This document shows, piece after piece, positions 11,950 through 23,700 of a DNA stretch of 64,000 bases. Position 1 is the first letter of the stretch. Each line of letters starts with the position of its first letter. Below the pieces are notes generated by a model, which saw only the letters and a list, made by a program, of their open reading frames with translations, was not told where the DNA came from and searched no databases. This stretch comes from Ectobius pallidus (taxonomy: Eukaryota > Arthropoda > Insecta > Blattodea > Ectobiidae): assembly GCA_964059195.1 (NCBI GenBank), contig CAXKWD010000001.1, forward strand, positions 156,848,532 through 156,912,531. Reading direction: 5' to 3'. The translations under genes were made by a program, and so were the position numbers.

Positions 11950-12497
11950 CAGGGCCCGGATTCTAATGACATGTCATCTTTTTATTGATGCTGCCTAGAC
12001 ATTGCCAACTTGTAGATAAATCCTAATCATGGCCTCTAGATTATAGAAATGCATTTTTATTAGGTCATTTTTTGTCATTTTATGCAATTTTATATTTTTA
12101 GGGCATTTTTTTAAATTTTACGTCATTAATTTGTCATTTTCGTGTAATTTGCTTCCTTGTTTTGTCATTTTTATGCATTTATTTTAAATAAATCACTAGG
12201 TTACTATAATGCAACATTTTTGTAGAATCTACTTTAAAAACAATTTTCTTATTTTTCTTCTTAAATGTTCCAATGAAGAACAAAGTTTTTAGAGCTACAA
12301 TATCCTTTTTATATTTACAGCTTTTAGAATTATGTACAAATTAGTCTATATCTTTCTGTGCACAGTAATAAGTTTTATAAATAAAATATAAGTTTTCAGG
12401 TCATTCTTCGTAATTATTAAGTCATTTTCTTTAAAATCTAGGGTCATTTTATAGATAATTTTTCAAACAATTTTAGGTCATCAGAATCCGGGCCCTG
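11950..12497 (-). mobile_element. hAT-type MITE, family G, copy 2
   Basis: Inverted relative to copies 1 and 3. The ends are cagggcccggattctaatga and catcagaatccgggccctg. The octamer gttatcat is duplicated exactly at 11942-11949 and 12498-12505. At 548 bp it is an internal-deletion version of copy 1. It lies inside element A. Confidence 0.95.
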
Positions 12498-12691
12498 GTT
12501 ATCATAATAACAGTTAAAGAAAAGGAACTCGAATAACTGTTGTTTTGTGGTTGTCACAGGTAGTCTACGCATTTGTATCAAGGCATCTAGAATATAAATA
12601 CTATTCAACTTGCAAGTTAAAATCCCCTTGTTGAAATAGGGTGAGTACATAAATGTTTTCATTTGTTGTATGTCATTAAATATGAATGTAT

Positions 12692-13680
12692 TTTTACTTC
12701 CTCTGCCCGTACCATAGGTACTATAGGTAGAGGAAGTATTGTTTTCGACCCAAAAATTCGAAGTTGAGTTTTTAGCATTTATACACGTTTTAAGGCCCCC
12801 TGAATCCAAAAATACTATTTTTAGAAACATGTATGTGTGTCCGTAGCCTATGTCTGTCTGTGTGGAAGTTTGTGAACAGGCTAGCTCCGAAACAGAGAAT
12901 CGTATGAAAACAAAATTTCGTATTTGGGTCAGGTACCTTCTGAAGATGTGATTCGAAGATTGGCGACAAATTTCCCTTATTTTTAAGGGGACTTTACATG
13001 AAGAAATTTTCGTTTTTCACGATTTTCTTTAAATTTTGCGCTTGTACTAAGAGCTAAAACTTTTATTTGAAACATTTTTTCGAACAAATTCTCTGAAGGG
13101 TAGTTATAAGCAACCCACTGTGAATACGTGCTTTTTGCAATACGGCTTCTTGTAAATCGTACGAAAACAAAATTTTGTATTTGGGTTAGGTACCTTCTGA
13201 GGCTGTGAAGATTGGCGACAACCTTTTCTTATATTTAAGGGGACTTTACATGAAGAATATTTTGTTTTTTGCTATTTTCTCATAAACGGCTCTAACGATT
13301 TCCTTTAAATTTTGTACATGGATTGCTTATACCATTTCGAAAACATTCTCTGAAGGGTGGTTGTAACCTACCAACTTGCCTGGTGAACAACTCAATACGT
13401 GGACATTTAAGGCATTTTATTCTATATAAGCACGTGAAGTGAGAGAAATGTACTGTTGGCCCTGCTTACAGTAAAGAAATATCTGAGGGGAATATTTGAC
13501 AAATTTCGGAAATTATTCTTAACAGCGGCAAGTTCAATAAACGTTTGCAGTCACTTGTTTTTTTCCGCATAGCCTGCGTTTTTAGTCGCATCATTCAAAG
13601 AAGGGGCTATAAGATATTTATAGCATAATTAGCGTAAATGCTGCAAACTTTTATTTGAGCAGAGGAAGTTATGTGACTTT
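12692..13680 (+). repeat. repeat R, copy 2, inserted in element A
   Basis: About 1 kb that is absent from the second copy of element A at the window end. It starts acttcctctgc (12696-12706) and nearly ends with the inverse gcagaggaagt (13659-13669), an 11-bp perfect terminal repeat. Inside, an approximately 250-bp motif (aaacaaaattt[c/t]gtatttgggt…aaggggactttacatgaaga) occurs twice, near 12905 and 13155. Its superfamily is unknown. Confidence 0.65.
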
Positions 13681-13797
13681 CACATCAGATTTTTTAATAG
13701 GCAATTACTTTCGACGAATAAAAAAAGTCAAATCAAATAAAAAGAAAAACTATCGGGGCCGGGGCCCCCGACGGCCCCTCCCCTGGATCCGGCATTG

Positions 13798-14226
13798 CTA
13801 TATGTAAAGGAAGTATAGTGTTCGACCCCCCTCCAAATTAGAAATTGAGTTTTTAATATAAATTCCCGTTTTGAGGCCCCGTGAATCCTAAAATACTATT
13901 TTCAGAAACATGTGTGTTTGTCTGAGAACAGCGTAGCTCCAAAACGAAAAATAGTAGGAAAACAAAATTTTGTGTATGGGTAGGGTATCTTATGGGGATC
14001 TAAAGATTGGCGTTGACTTTTTCTTACTTTAATGCCACTTTACGCGAAGAAAATTTCGTTGTTCGCGATCTTCTCAAAAAACGGCTCTTACGAGTTTGTT
14101 TAAATCTTGTACATGAGGCGCTTATACTAAAAGTTTAACCTTTTATTTGATTTTTTGTTTAATTATCTGAAAGTATTTATAAGCCTACTTTCTAAAAAAT
14201 ACTTTATAAGCAAATCGGTAAAAGGT
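13798..14226 (+). repeat. repeat R, copy 1, right piece
   Basis: It matches 12715-13110 of copy 2 (gaggaagta…gttcgac, aaatactattttcagaaaca, gtagctccaaaacg). It is truncated by the family G MITE at 14235, and R sequence does not resume beyond that MITE. Confidence 0.75.
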
Positions 14227-14234
14227 GTCATTAT

Positions 14235-14993
14235 CAGGGCCCGGATTCTGATGACCTAAAATTGTTTGAAAAATGACCTATAAAATGACCCTATTTAAAA
14301 AAAAAGACTTAATAATTATAAAAAAATGACCTAAAAACTGATATTTTATTTATAAAAAATTATTATTGTATACACAAAGATATACACTAGTTTGTACATA
14401 ATTGTAAAAACTGTAAATAAATGTAATGTTGTGAACATTGTTCTTTTCTCACTGAAATTTATACTGGCACTGAGGCACTGGAGAGTCAAAATTCGGCACA
14501 TCCTTTTGTGGTCTGCCGGATTATATTGTTATTGAGGGTAAACAGTAGTTTGGACTCTCAAATCCAAGCAGGTGGCAGACTCTGGTGCCAAGTCAATCTA
14601 ATAACAATAGTAATATAATACAAAATTTTGGCGTTTCTTTGATTCTCATTTCCGACTGAGACATGTCAACACTTTAACCCCGAATTTTTCCTTCTTGCAT
14701 TAAACAAACAACACTGCAAAGACAGCACCGTAGCGACGAAAAAAAGTTAATACCCTTAATGTAAATACATGAAAATGACTAAATAAGGAAGCAAATGACT
14801 CGAAAATGACAAAATAATGACCTAAAATTGAAATAAATTCCCTAAAAATATAAAATTGCATAGAATAACAAAAAATGACCTAATAAAAATGCATTTCTCC
14901 AATCTAGAGGCAATGATTAGGATTTATCCACAAGTTGGCAATGTCTATGCAGCATCAATAGAAAGATGACATGTCATTAGAATCTGGGCCCTG
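14235..14993 (+). mobile_element. hAT-type MITE, family G, copy 3
   Basis: 759 bp in the same orientation as copy 1. The ends are cagggcccggattctgatga and tcattagaatctgggccctg. The flanking octamers differ (gtcattat left, gttatgag right). The right one equals the octamer left of copy 1. Confidence 0.9.
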
Positions 14994-15025
14994 GTTATGA
15001 GTTTTGTGTATTGACGTGTTATGAG

Positions 15026-15769
15026 TAGACTTCGAACTTTTAGGTCGCTAAAAATGCTGTTTTAGGTACCTAAAAGGGCTCTAAAAATTGGAAAATAGGT
15101 TCTCAAAATCGTAAAATAGTCTCTTATAAAATCGTTAGGTTGCCAATTTTCTGAAATATCTCAATTGCAATGCAGAATATTATATTTATTGAAGTCACCA
15201 TTAATCAATAATCATGATAAAACACAGATATAGGCCTATGGTACGCAGAATTATATAGACCTATTACTAGAGCCTGTATTACTACCATAACTGTGAAAAC
15301 CTAATCCCTGCGCCCAGAAGCTACACACGCTAGCATATTCAACCCCTTATATTTCTCAGTGATTCAGAGAACTACTTTTTTTGTTGTTTGTTATTGGATG
15401 TGGGAGTCGAGAGAAAAACACAAAATTTTCTTGGGAATTCCAAGGAATTTTTCTACTGAAGACGAAACATCCTTACTATTTAACCACGTCATAAATGTGT
15501 CATGTACTGCATATTCCTAGCTAAAAATTTAGTACGAACTGAAAATAAATGCTAGAATTGATAACAAAAAATAACTTATTTTGAACCTTAGAGGAAAAAC
15601 AAGCAAAATGGCAATTTCAGGCTCTAACGTAAAAATAGGCTGTTTTAGGTCCTATAAAAGTATCAGTTTTAGGCATAGTCAATTATGAAACATGCATAGG
15701 CCTATACACATTTTCGTCCATATATCACTTAAGGATTAAAATAGGTTTTTACCTAAAATCCGAAGTCTA
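15026..15769. mobile_element. hAT-type MITE, family T, copy 1
   Basis: The ends are tagacttcgaacttttaggt and the inverse acctaaaatccgaagtcta. The flanking octamers gttatgag (15018-15025) and gatatgag (15770-15777) match at 7 of 8 positions. The subterminal regions hold multiple aaaataggct-type motifs, as in the related elements at 18576 and 33995. Confidence 0.85.
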
Positions 15770-15777
15770 GATATGAG

Positions 15778-17640
15778 TGTGTCAATGTGTTGAACAGTTC
15801 ATAACGAGAAAACAAAGGATAATGGGACCTATGTTCATATGAACTTTTTTCCTTCTTTTGGTGTAAGGAACCCATGGCCGAAGTTTGAAAAAGTATTTTT
15901 GAAACACCCTGTATTGCTTTTTTTACAACACAGAAGAGGAGTAAGAGTAACCCGTGCACCAACGAACCAATCTGCTTGAAGATGATTGGTCTTTCTGCAA
16001 GCCTATTGCTTATGTCTGAAGACAAGATTTCCGTGTGCTATCAGATCCTAAAACGTGCATCCATTCAGGCACTATCAAATGACCAAATAACTTAAGCAAT
16101 GAAAGATTTACATTACAAATATGCACTATCTATATTAAAACTTACATTTTATTTTCGAGTGGCACAATATAGGCTACTACTAACAGTCTATTCAGATTTT
16201 CGGTCGTCAATTTCATGCGTTTATCTGTCAAAATGTTTTCGTATAGTAACCGCTCTATGACACAAGAAGTGACAGATCAAACTCAAATTATATTTGAAAC
16301 AAAGTGAGTCCAAATTTTTTGTTTTCAACTTTTCCACCACAAATTGCTTATATATATATAATTTATGGAACACATAAATTCATAATCAGGATGTCCAATT
16401 ATAACTTGGTCCAGTTTATCTTTAGCTGCCATATCCACATCAGATCCTAAATGCGTTTGAGCATCTTCAATAATCCCTAGGGAATCGACCAACGATAGGC
16501 CCATAGCTTCCAGCTTTGTTATTGGGTAAGCAATTTTACGAAGTTTGTTTTAATGTAACACAAGACGTGTTGTGCGTTCTTATTCTTAAAAGCAACTGGA
16601 CGAGTCCACTATCGAAATATTGTCATTGAAGTACGCCAGTCTTCAAGGGAGTCACGTCACGTTAACTAAGGTATACGGCTACGGCTGTCATGACTGGCGG
16701 GAAGGGAAAATGGTTTGTCTCTCTGAATTCAACTCCCATCTCTGAATGCCCTTCCCTTAACACACGTTTCACCAGTCTCGTGAAGGAAAAAAAATACTGT
16801 ACCAGCCTGATCAAGTTTCCTCTTGGCCTCCCATTTAAATCAGGCTGATCCTATATTTCCCTAATTCCTCCAAAGATGGCAGTGTTTATTGTTCTGTTCT
16901 TTGCCCACAGAAGTAAAGTTCGACGTGAAGCAATTCGTGACTTTGTTCAGCATTTTCTTTTTCAAGGTGTGGGGTTCTTTAACATCAAGTAATCTACTAC
17001 TGTACTATAATTTTTTATCCTTCCGAGGAAAAGCATACATTCAGGCTTTCACGCCCATAAAACACGCTTTTTCACTGCCGGATTGTATCTTCGTCACTCC
17101 GAAGTAATGGCAAGTAAGCTGCTTATTCTCTGGGTGCACCATTATGGATCCTTCTCCTATGAACCAGCAGCTTATAGCTTAACTCGTTGCCTATTGAAAT
17201 ACAATAGAGGGGAGTAAATAATTAGTAATTTTACTATCAATCTATCATTGAGGGCACGGTTTCTCTTTACAAACATCAACGGTTTTACTTCACTTCCGAA
17301 GAAAGCACATCCGAAAGACTACGCCTTCTCCATCTTTGAACTCGTGCACCTTCGGTGAAATGGCTTGAATGCTAACATGAATAGTAAGGTTTTTTATGGT
17401 CTTTTAACAAAGGAGATCTGCAAATTAGGCCTGTGATGGTCGCCAGTGTGTCGAAATTTTGTCTCTTACTGAACCGTCGGAGCGACTAAGTGGCATTCTT
17501 AGAAGCACCAACTTGGATGATGGTGATTCAAACAGACATAAAGCAAAAAGGATGATTATGGTAATTATTCAAGTAACGTGGTATAAATTAATTATTTTAT
17601 TTTATTTCTTCTTGTTTAGCCGAGTATTACCTCCCCCTTG
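15778..17640. other. low-repeat interval, no gene model supported
   Basis: This interval and 18061-18567 are the least repetitive stretches upstream of the arrestin exons. The missing 5' exon could lie here or off the window. An ORF at 16889-17107 has no recognisable domain. A candidate atg-gca-a|gtaagc donor near 17107 is in the wrong phase (the downstream exon needs phase 0), so no exon is called. Confidence 0.4.
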
Positions 17641-17647
17641 AGGAACG

Positions 17648-18060
17648 TTTATATGGCCCATGCCACCCGGGCCTTACAGGACCACGACCGGTCGGGGGAG
17701 GAAGTTTCTATGGATCACATACATACTTTCTTGGCCAGACAAGAACATGGAGGGCCTCCCCGGATGAGTGATCAGCCCAATGCCGGAGCCATCTCCGAGA
17801 CAACACGAACACAGAACGAGATACGCCAGTCACACATACACAATCATTCCTAACAAGGCGCGGATGATATGAAGATGTTAATGATGGCCAGATGATATCC
17901 GGGAACGATAAGGGCCTAAAGTTACCCGACATATTCTGTCTCACAGGTGAGGAAAACCCCCCGGGGAAGAAAAACACCTAGGTAATTTGTTCCGACCAGG
18001 AATCGAACCCTGGCCCGCTGCCTGAGGGGAGCGATCCCAACCCCTATGCCACAGCGGTGG
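17648..18060 (-). mobile_element. tRNA-derived SINE, family 2, copy b
   Basis: The longest copy, about 413 bp. The minus-strand head from 18060 reads gctgtggcataggggttggg and then the B box gggttcgattcctgg. The body matches 3630-3935 throughout, including gatgagtgatcagcccaatg. Confidence 0.8.
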
Positions 18061-18575
18061 TCTTATTTTTTAAAACTACCTTTTGTTGATTAAATCAAAG
18101 TTTGTTTAATGCAATTTAAAAATCCATTAGATTCAGTTCCGTCTTCCACATATGCTTCCTTATTTTCTTGCCACACAACAAAAACTTCTTAGGAAAATAA
18201 AATGGTAGGTACTTAAGAAAATCATGAGGGTGCATTAACCTCGTTAAGGTTTCGTGCGGCGTCCCACCCCTTTCAGATAACAATACAGTATATTATTAAA
18301 AGATGTAGTAATGACACACGGCATTAAGAGTTTATGAGCTCTTTTGACACAAGTTTCTTGTAAAGTTGTAAGAAGGTATTGCGTGTTTTTACGACACCGC
18401 TAATGCAATACGTTGAGAAATGGCTAGCGTCTTTCAACCCGATAGGCTAGTCCAACTAGACCTGGGTATGCAAGCCAGATGTGTAGTCGGTACGGAAATG
18501 TTTTAGACAGTGGGATGAGTAGGTAGTATCCGCTGTATAACGGTCATAAATAAAAAAAAACGTTTGTGTGATGTG

Positions 18576-19910
18576 TAGACGTGGGATTTTAAGGCAAATG
18601 ACTATCAATCAATCAATGAATCAAATTTTATTGTCATCAAGTTCAGTAGAACTATGGACAAAGTCAACATCATTCATTTAGTTACATTCTGTTTCAACCA
18701 ACTAACTTATGCAATCACAGTCTTAGCCAACTAACTTAAAAACAACAAAGTAAAAGTTTTATATAAAACTAGGTCATAATGCATATTATGTAGTGTCAGA
18801 AAGAGCAATACAACATTATAAATACACATAACACTAAAATACCATATGCATAGTCAATAAACTTACATAAATAATTCATTTAAAATACAACTTCAGACGC
18901 TCACCTTTCAAAGAACTCATTTATACTATAAAAAGGGTTTAAGTTTAACCAATTATAAATTAACGTCTTAAACTTCATATATGGTTCTCTTGTTATCTCA
19001 GGATGTAGCTTATTATAAAGCTTCATACCAATTATTTCATAGCTATCTATAGATTTGCTTAGTCTTAGGAAGGGTACATCTATTTTATTACAATTCCTTG
19101 TGTTATAGGTGTGAGTGTCTTGTCTTAATTTTAAGTTTGTATGGTTTTTCTTTACATGTAATAAAACTGTAAAGATATAAAGATTAACAATTGTCATTAT
19201 TTGGAGATTAATAAACAAAGGTTTACAATGCTCAGTTTTATGAGAGCTAGTTATTATTCTAATCACCTTTTTTTGCAACAACAGGATTTTTCCAACATGT
19301 TTACTATTACCCCGCTATTTTGTTCCTTATGAAATAACATGAAAATTTTTAAATATATGGACGTTTCATGATAAATCACTTACACTTAATGCCTATTTGG
19401 ACCTTTGAACCCTATTTTACTATTTTAGTGCCTAAAACGCCTATTTTGTACATTTAAAATAAAATTCAACTTCACAATCATATAATGGACATCCCTCGAT
19501 GAAAAGCAGAACAGCAAAGGTGAATTTTTCACAGAAACTTGATTATTCCAAACAATTGTCACTAAAGGAATGCTGACTGACGGGGGGAGGGGGAGGATTA
19601 AGAGGGAAGGACTACTGTATCAAGTCACCAGTGAAAGAACATCTGTTTCAGTGAATATAGTTCGTGATGCCTAATTTTGCAGTTAATTCTGTTAAGAATA
19701 GGTATAACTTGTTTTTTGCAGTAAATAAGTAGACCATGTTCCAGTTTAAGTGTATATTGTAATATTTTAAAGTCTATTTTCTATCTATTGATACATTTTT
19801 AAAGCATATTTTAAGTTCCTATTTGCTCTTTTAAAAGCCTACTTATTTGTTTTAAAAGCCTATTTTAGGTGCCTAAAACTAATTTTTTAGAGCCTAAAAT
19901 CCCAGGTCTA
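18576..19910. mobile_element. hAT-type MITE, family T, copy 2, split by a LINE fragment
   Basis: The left end is tagacgtgggattttaaggc and the right end cctaaaatcccaggtcta, flanked by the perfect octamer gtgatgtg (18568-18575 and 19911-19918). MITE sequence runs to about 18608 and resumes at about 19314. The join reads continuously against the copy at 33995-34642 in reverse. About 705 bp of LINE sequence sits between. Confidence 0.9.
18609..19313 (-). pseudogene. non-LTR retrotransposon 3' end (reverse transcriptase C-terminus)
   Basis: The minus-strand frame 19281-18901 begins LQKKVIRIITSSHKTEHCKP and continues through PLFINLQIMTIVNLYIF, a YNTRN block and a KLYNKLHPEI block. These are the order and spacing of the region after the RT domain in CR1/Jockey-like LINEs. 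It ends in a stop, a 3'UTR and a short TGAT-type tandem tail at 18605-18625, as CR1-like elements do. It is strongly 5'-truncated. Confidence 0.8.
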
Positions 19911-19959
19911 GTGATGTGATAGAGTGAGACAGACTTACTTGTTCACTTTAGGACCGGTT

Positions 19960-20225
19960 CTAGAGTGGACAATATATATCCGTACCACTATCCTCGTGGT
20001 CCCCGAATATCAACTGGCAATCATTATCACCTTCATCCCATCCACGCTTTGTTTGGAATGAGTGTGTGTGACTGGTGTGTCTTATCCTATGTGTTCGTGT
20101 TGTCTTGGAGGTGGCCTCGGCATTGGGGTGATCACTCACCCAGGGAAACCCTTCTAGTCCTTGTCTGGTCATAAAAGTATATATGTAATTCCTTTCCCGA
20201 CATGTGGCGGCCCTGTAAGGTCTGA
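19960..20225 (+). mobile_element. SINE family 2, copy c (inverted)
   Basis: Reverse complement of copies a and b: gtgatcactcacccaggga, cttggaggtggcctcggcat and ccttgtctggtcat match their inverses. It lacks a clear head. It ends about 200 bp before the first detected arrestin exon. Confidence 0.7.
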
Positions 20226-20431
20226 ACAATTTTCAAAACGGATCAAAGAGCAAACAATTTAACAAGCTATATTTTTCTAAAAATTAGCTTCAAGTGTTTT
20301 GAAAATGACAATGAATTTACAATACACAGTTGATTTGGTGCCACTCTCAATCTTCTCTTTCCTATAATTAACATTCACAGTATTTATTCCTCATAGTAAT
20401 CTTAAATTTTGCTTCTTTCCCTCTTTTTCAG

Positions 20432-20570
20432 CTCTTCTGTAGCCGTCAGATACCTGAAGAGATTAGACGGTTTGATGTAATTCTGGAACAACCAGACCAC
20501 ATTTTCTTCTGTGGGGAACAAATCAGTGGGCAAGTTTTAGTGGATTTAGCTGGCTGCCTCACTGTGCAAG
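20432..20570 (+). CDS. arrestin gene, first detected coding exon
   Basis: The acceptor is ctctttttcag|ctcttc and the donor caag|gtataa. It encodes LFCSRQIPEEIRRFDVILEQ onward, ending LAGCLTVQ. This is the opening strand pair of the arrestin N fold (GEQISGQV corresponds to the usual 'GexvxGxv'). It begins in phase 0 and ends in phase 1. It contains no methionine, so an upstream exon must supply the start. Confidence 0.9.
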
Positions 20571-20723
20571 GTATAACTTCACATTAAGAGCATGTACTGA
20601 GTACGAGTGGTAGGGTGAAGACATGTAAGCAAGGAAATATGCACAAACAAACAAACCTTTAGCACAAGCTTTGCTTCTTCGGGTGGCGTTCGAATTCACA
20701 TTTTTTAAATATTTAATTCGTAG

Positions 20724-20776
<53 letters not shown>

Positions 20777-23700
20777 TATTACCACTCTATAGCAGTAATG
20801 TTTCTCCATATATTGAAGGGTGTACATTGCTTTCAGTCCGTATTATTACAAATTATGATGTATTTCTAAATATTTTCGGACATAAATGTTTTTTGTCTGT
20901 TGGTAAAATATTCTTATAAACAGAAAGTGTACTTTGTACTCCACATGAATTTAGTGGTCAGCGCATGAAAGCTGTTACTTCTATAATTTTGTGTAGTTCT
21001 GACTCGCCTAGTAAAATTACCCTTATAAGTTCCGTCCAGTTCCCACTTCTGATTAGTATTATCCGTATTGTTGAGCACCAATGTTCCTTTTTTACTTTTG
21101 ATGCCTCCTTTTTTACAGATCAAATGATTTCTTAATGTTTATTTTTAAATTCCATTTCTTGCTTAATTATTAATTTTATCCAGTGCTTTTTGGAGATCTC
21201 TTATTATAAAAGCTCCTATGGCTAAATAAACTTCTTACTATAATAGAGGAGGTATTTTATTTTCTTTAATTGTAAGCTATGACAATCTATTTTTATTAAT
21301 TTATTGAAAATATCAATAATATTAATATTAAATAGGAAAGGGCTCAATTTTCACCTTTCCTTTTGATAATTTCTCGTGCTGTAGTTTTACTCTGAAACCT
21401 TGTAAACTGCCTTTATGTAATTTATAAATTTTGGACTTATCCCGCACTTTTCTAATTTATACAATAATTGTTCCTTTTCAATAGTATCAAACACTTTTTC
21501 AAAATCTATAAAACCCCAGAATATTTTACCCCTTTTACGAATTGTGTACTTATCTGTTAATGTCTTAATAAATGCATATATTATCAATGTTATAGTCCAA
21601 TGTAAGAGCAAAAATGATTATTGCCTTGGTTTGGCTGATTCTCTGGTAGTTTTTGTTTTGAATTTCTAAAGTTAAATGTACCAGAGGTATATGACCTTTT
21701 CTTCAGAGGGTTTGGCTATCCTTTGTACTTTAGTAATGATCACTTAGAAAATAGAAAGTCTTGTGGATGGGTGTTATTTCTTGATGCTGCTTACAGGAAT
21801 TATTGTGCGGTTTGTGGGAGAAGCATACGTCTGTGTGCCAGAGCAAAAGGAGACTTCTCCATGGAGTGTGAGACGCATATCAGGAATTAGACGAAACTTG
21901 TGTAATAAGAATAGAATGTAAGTAAAGTTATTTTATGTTGAAGACTCTTTATGAACTGCAAGAAATAAAACTGTTAAGGGATCAATTTTACAAAGGCTTT
22001 TAGGTAGAAGTTAACACTGCTTCTTAACATTCTTTTGTATTTACTTTGGTATAAACTACTTCTAAGTACTGATTGATTTCATTAGAAATATTAAACAAGA
22101 AAGTTATCTGAGAGAATCATTATGTAACGAATATAGTTTACTGAATCTTAGAGCTGCTTGTCTAGACTTGGGAAGAAGTACACTTGTGAGCTTATCATAC
22201 CATAAAGATTCCCTTGTGTTAAATAGGTCTGCCCATATGTACATCTAGAAGAAAAAACATTAATCCAATCCTATCTGTATATTGCAGAAGTCCGTCTCTG
22301 TCAGATGTATCTGGTGGAGCACCTTCATGCTGTGGGACTGAAGCAGACTCTCCTGACTGCTCTCCTATGGAGGAGGGCTGGACCAAGATGCCAAAAAGGA
22401 AAGAACATCCTCGACCCAGGAGGTCAATAGAAAAGAAAGATATGACTTTCAGATCTCATGAGAAGTACTTTGAACATAAGATGTATGTGTTCGGACACAA
22501 GTACAGTAGTAAGTTGAGAAAAATTACTATGTTATTGTCTGAATTTGTGTACATAAATCAAATTTCAATAAGCCATAAAACATGTAGGATCAAGTAATGA
22601 TTCTCATGATACATGCTCAATTAGGCATATATGTCCCATTCAGGGCCGTGAAGAGAAAGCAAGGGCCCCAGGAACAAATTTTCCCAGGCCCCCATCAAAT
22701 AATAAATTCACCACGGAAACACAACCTCGTTCTTTTTAATGTATGCAACAAAAAGATTATGCAAAGATATTACATAATATTATTATATATGTAATGTTAT
22801 GTAAGTTACCTATTACTTGAAGACATTATATTTTTGTTAGTCACTAAAAAAGTTAGTAATATTTTACAAAAAAATAAAACGATATAAGTTTAAAAGCTTT
22901 TCAGTTGTGCTCATAACTGTCATAAGAGGTAATAATAATACAGATATGTGTTTTGGCAAAATGCTATCAATAATCATAAAAACTAATCAGTGTACAACTT
23001 GTGTCTTTGACTTTTCTACTAAAAATAAAAACACTTAAATTATAGATCTAACTATGTAAAAATAGCAAAACAAAAGGAATCTCGGGGATAACTTTACACA
23101 GGTATGTACCAATTTTATCTGTACGTACGAATTTTATCTGTATGTACCAAAGTTAATCTTTTGAAAATTATTATTTTAAATGCCGAACGTTAGTGAATCC
23201 TACTGTTCAGGCCAAAAGGATTTCTGCTTCTACTTTTCAAAAATAGCAATTTTTCTTCAAGAATAATCCATTTCAGATTAAATGATTAATTCCGTGTCAC
23301 CATTATATGACAGGGCAATGCAAATAAAAATAAACACATAAAACATAACTTGACCTGATTATTGACTTATAATCCATTTTATGTTAGAGTAAATTTAGAA
23401 GGTAAAACAGCCCCAGCTGCCCCCCCCCCCATCTCGTTGGGCCTGGTTCCATTACAAGTTAGAAAAACCCTGATGGCAATAATATACAAATTGACTTACT
23501 TGACTTAATTCCTGTTGCTCCTTTTGGAGCATAGGGCTTCCGTGAAAACACTTTCATCTGTTCCTATTGCTGGCCAACCTCTTCACTTCGCTCAAAGTCT
23601 TCCCCATTTCTAGGCACTCCTCCTCAATAGTCTTTTTCCAAGTCTTCTTTGGACGGCCCCGCTTTCTGGCCCCTTGGGGGTTCCAGTCGAGTGCTTTCTT

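Larger units (their letters stand above)
11609..13797. mobile_element. large hAT-like element A, interrupted by two insertions
   Basis: It starts caggggcaaatccag and ends tggatccggcattg, flanked by a near-duplicate octamer (ctatagat 11601-11608; ctatatgt 13798-13805). Native sequence is 11609-11949, 12498-12690 and 13681-13797. These three blocks match 63400-63985 in order and orientation. The rest is a family G MITE and repeat R copy 2. No transposase frame survives in native blocks, so it is probably non-autonomous. Confidence 0.7.
8833..15001. mobile_element. candidate composite hAT unit bounded by two MITE copies
   Basis: Two same-orientation copies of one MITE (8841-9577 and 14235-14993) form the ends. 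The octamer outside the left copy (8833-8840) and outside the right copy (14994-15001) is identical, gttatgag. The octamers on the inner sides differ (gtaataac at 9578-9585, gtcattat at 14227-14234). That pattern is expected if the outermost ends moved together. A caveat is that gttatgag occurs again at 15018-15025 as the flank of another MITE, so a shared target preference could also explain it. Confidence 0.4.

Noticed and set aside
12444..12830. 128-codon minus-strand frame
   Set aside because: It crosses the boundary of a MITE, element A and repeat R, so it is a chance frame.
17101..17115. ATG followed by gtaagc donor as start exon of the arrestin gene
   Set aside because: It leaves phase 1 while the next exon requires phase 0.
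20914..21123. 69-codon minus-strand frame in the arrestin intron
   Set aside because: No motif seen. Possibly decayed LINE-flanking sequence but not supportable.
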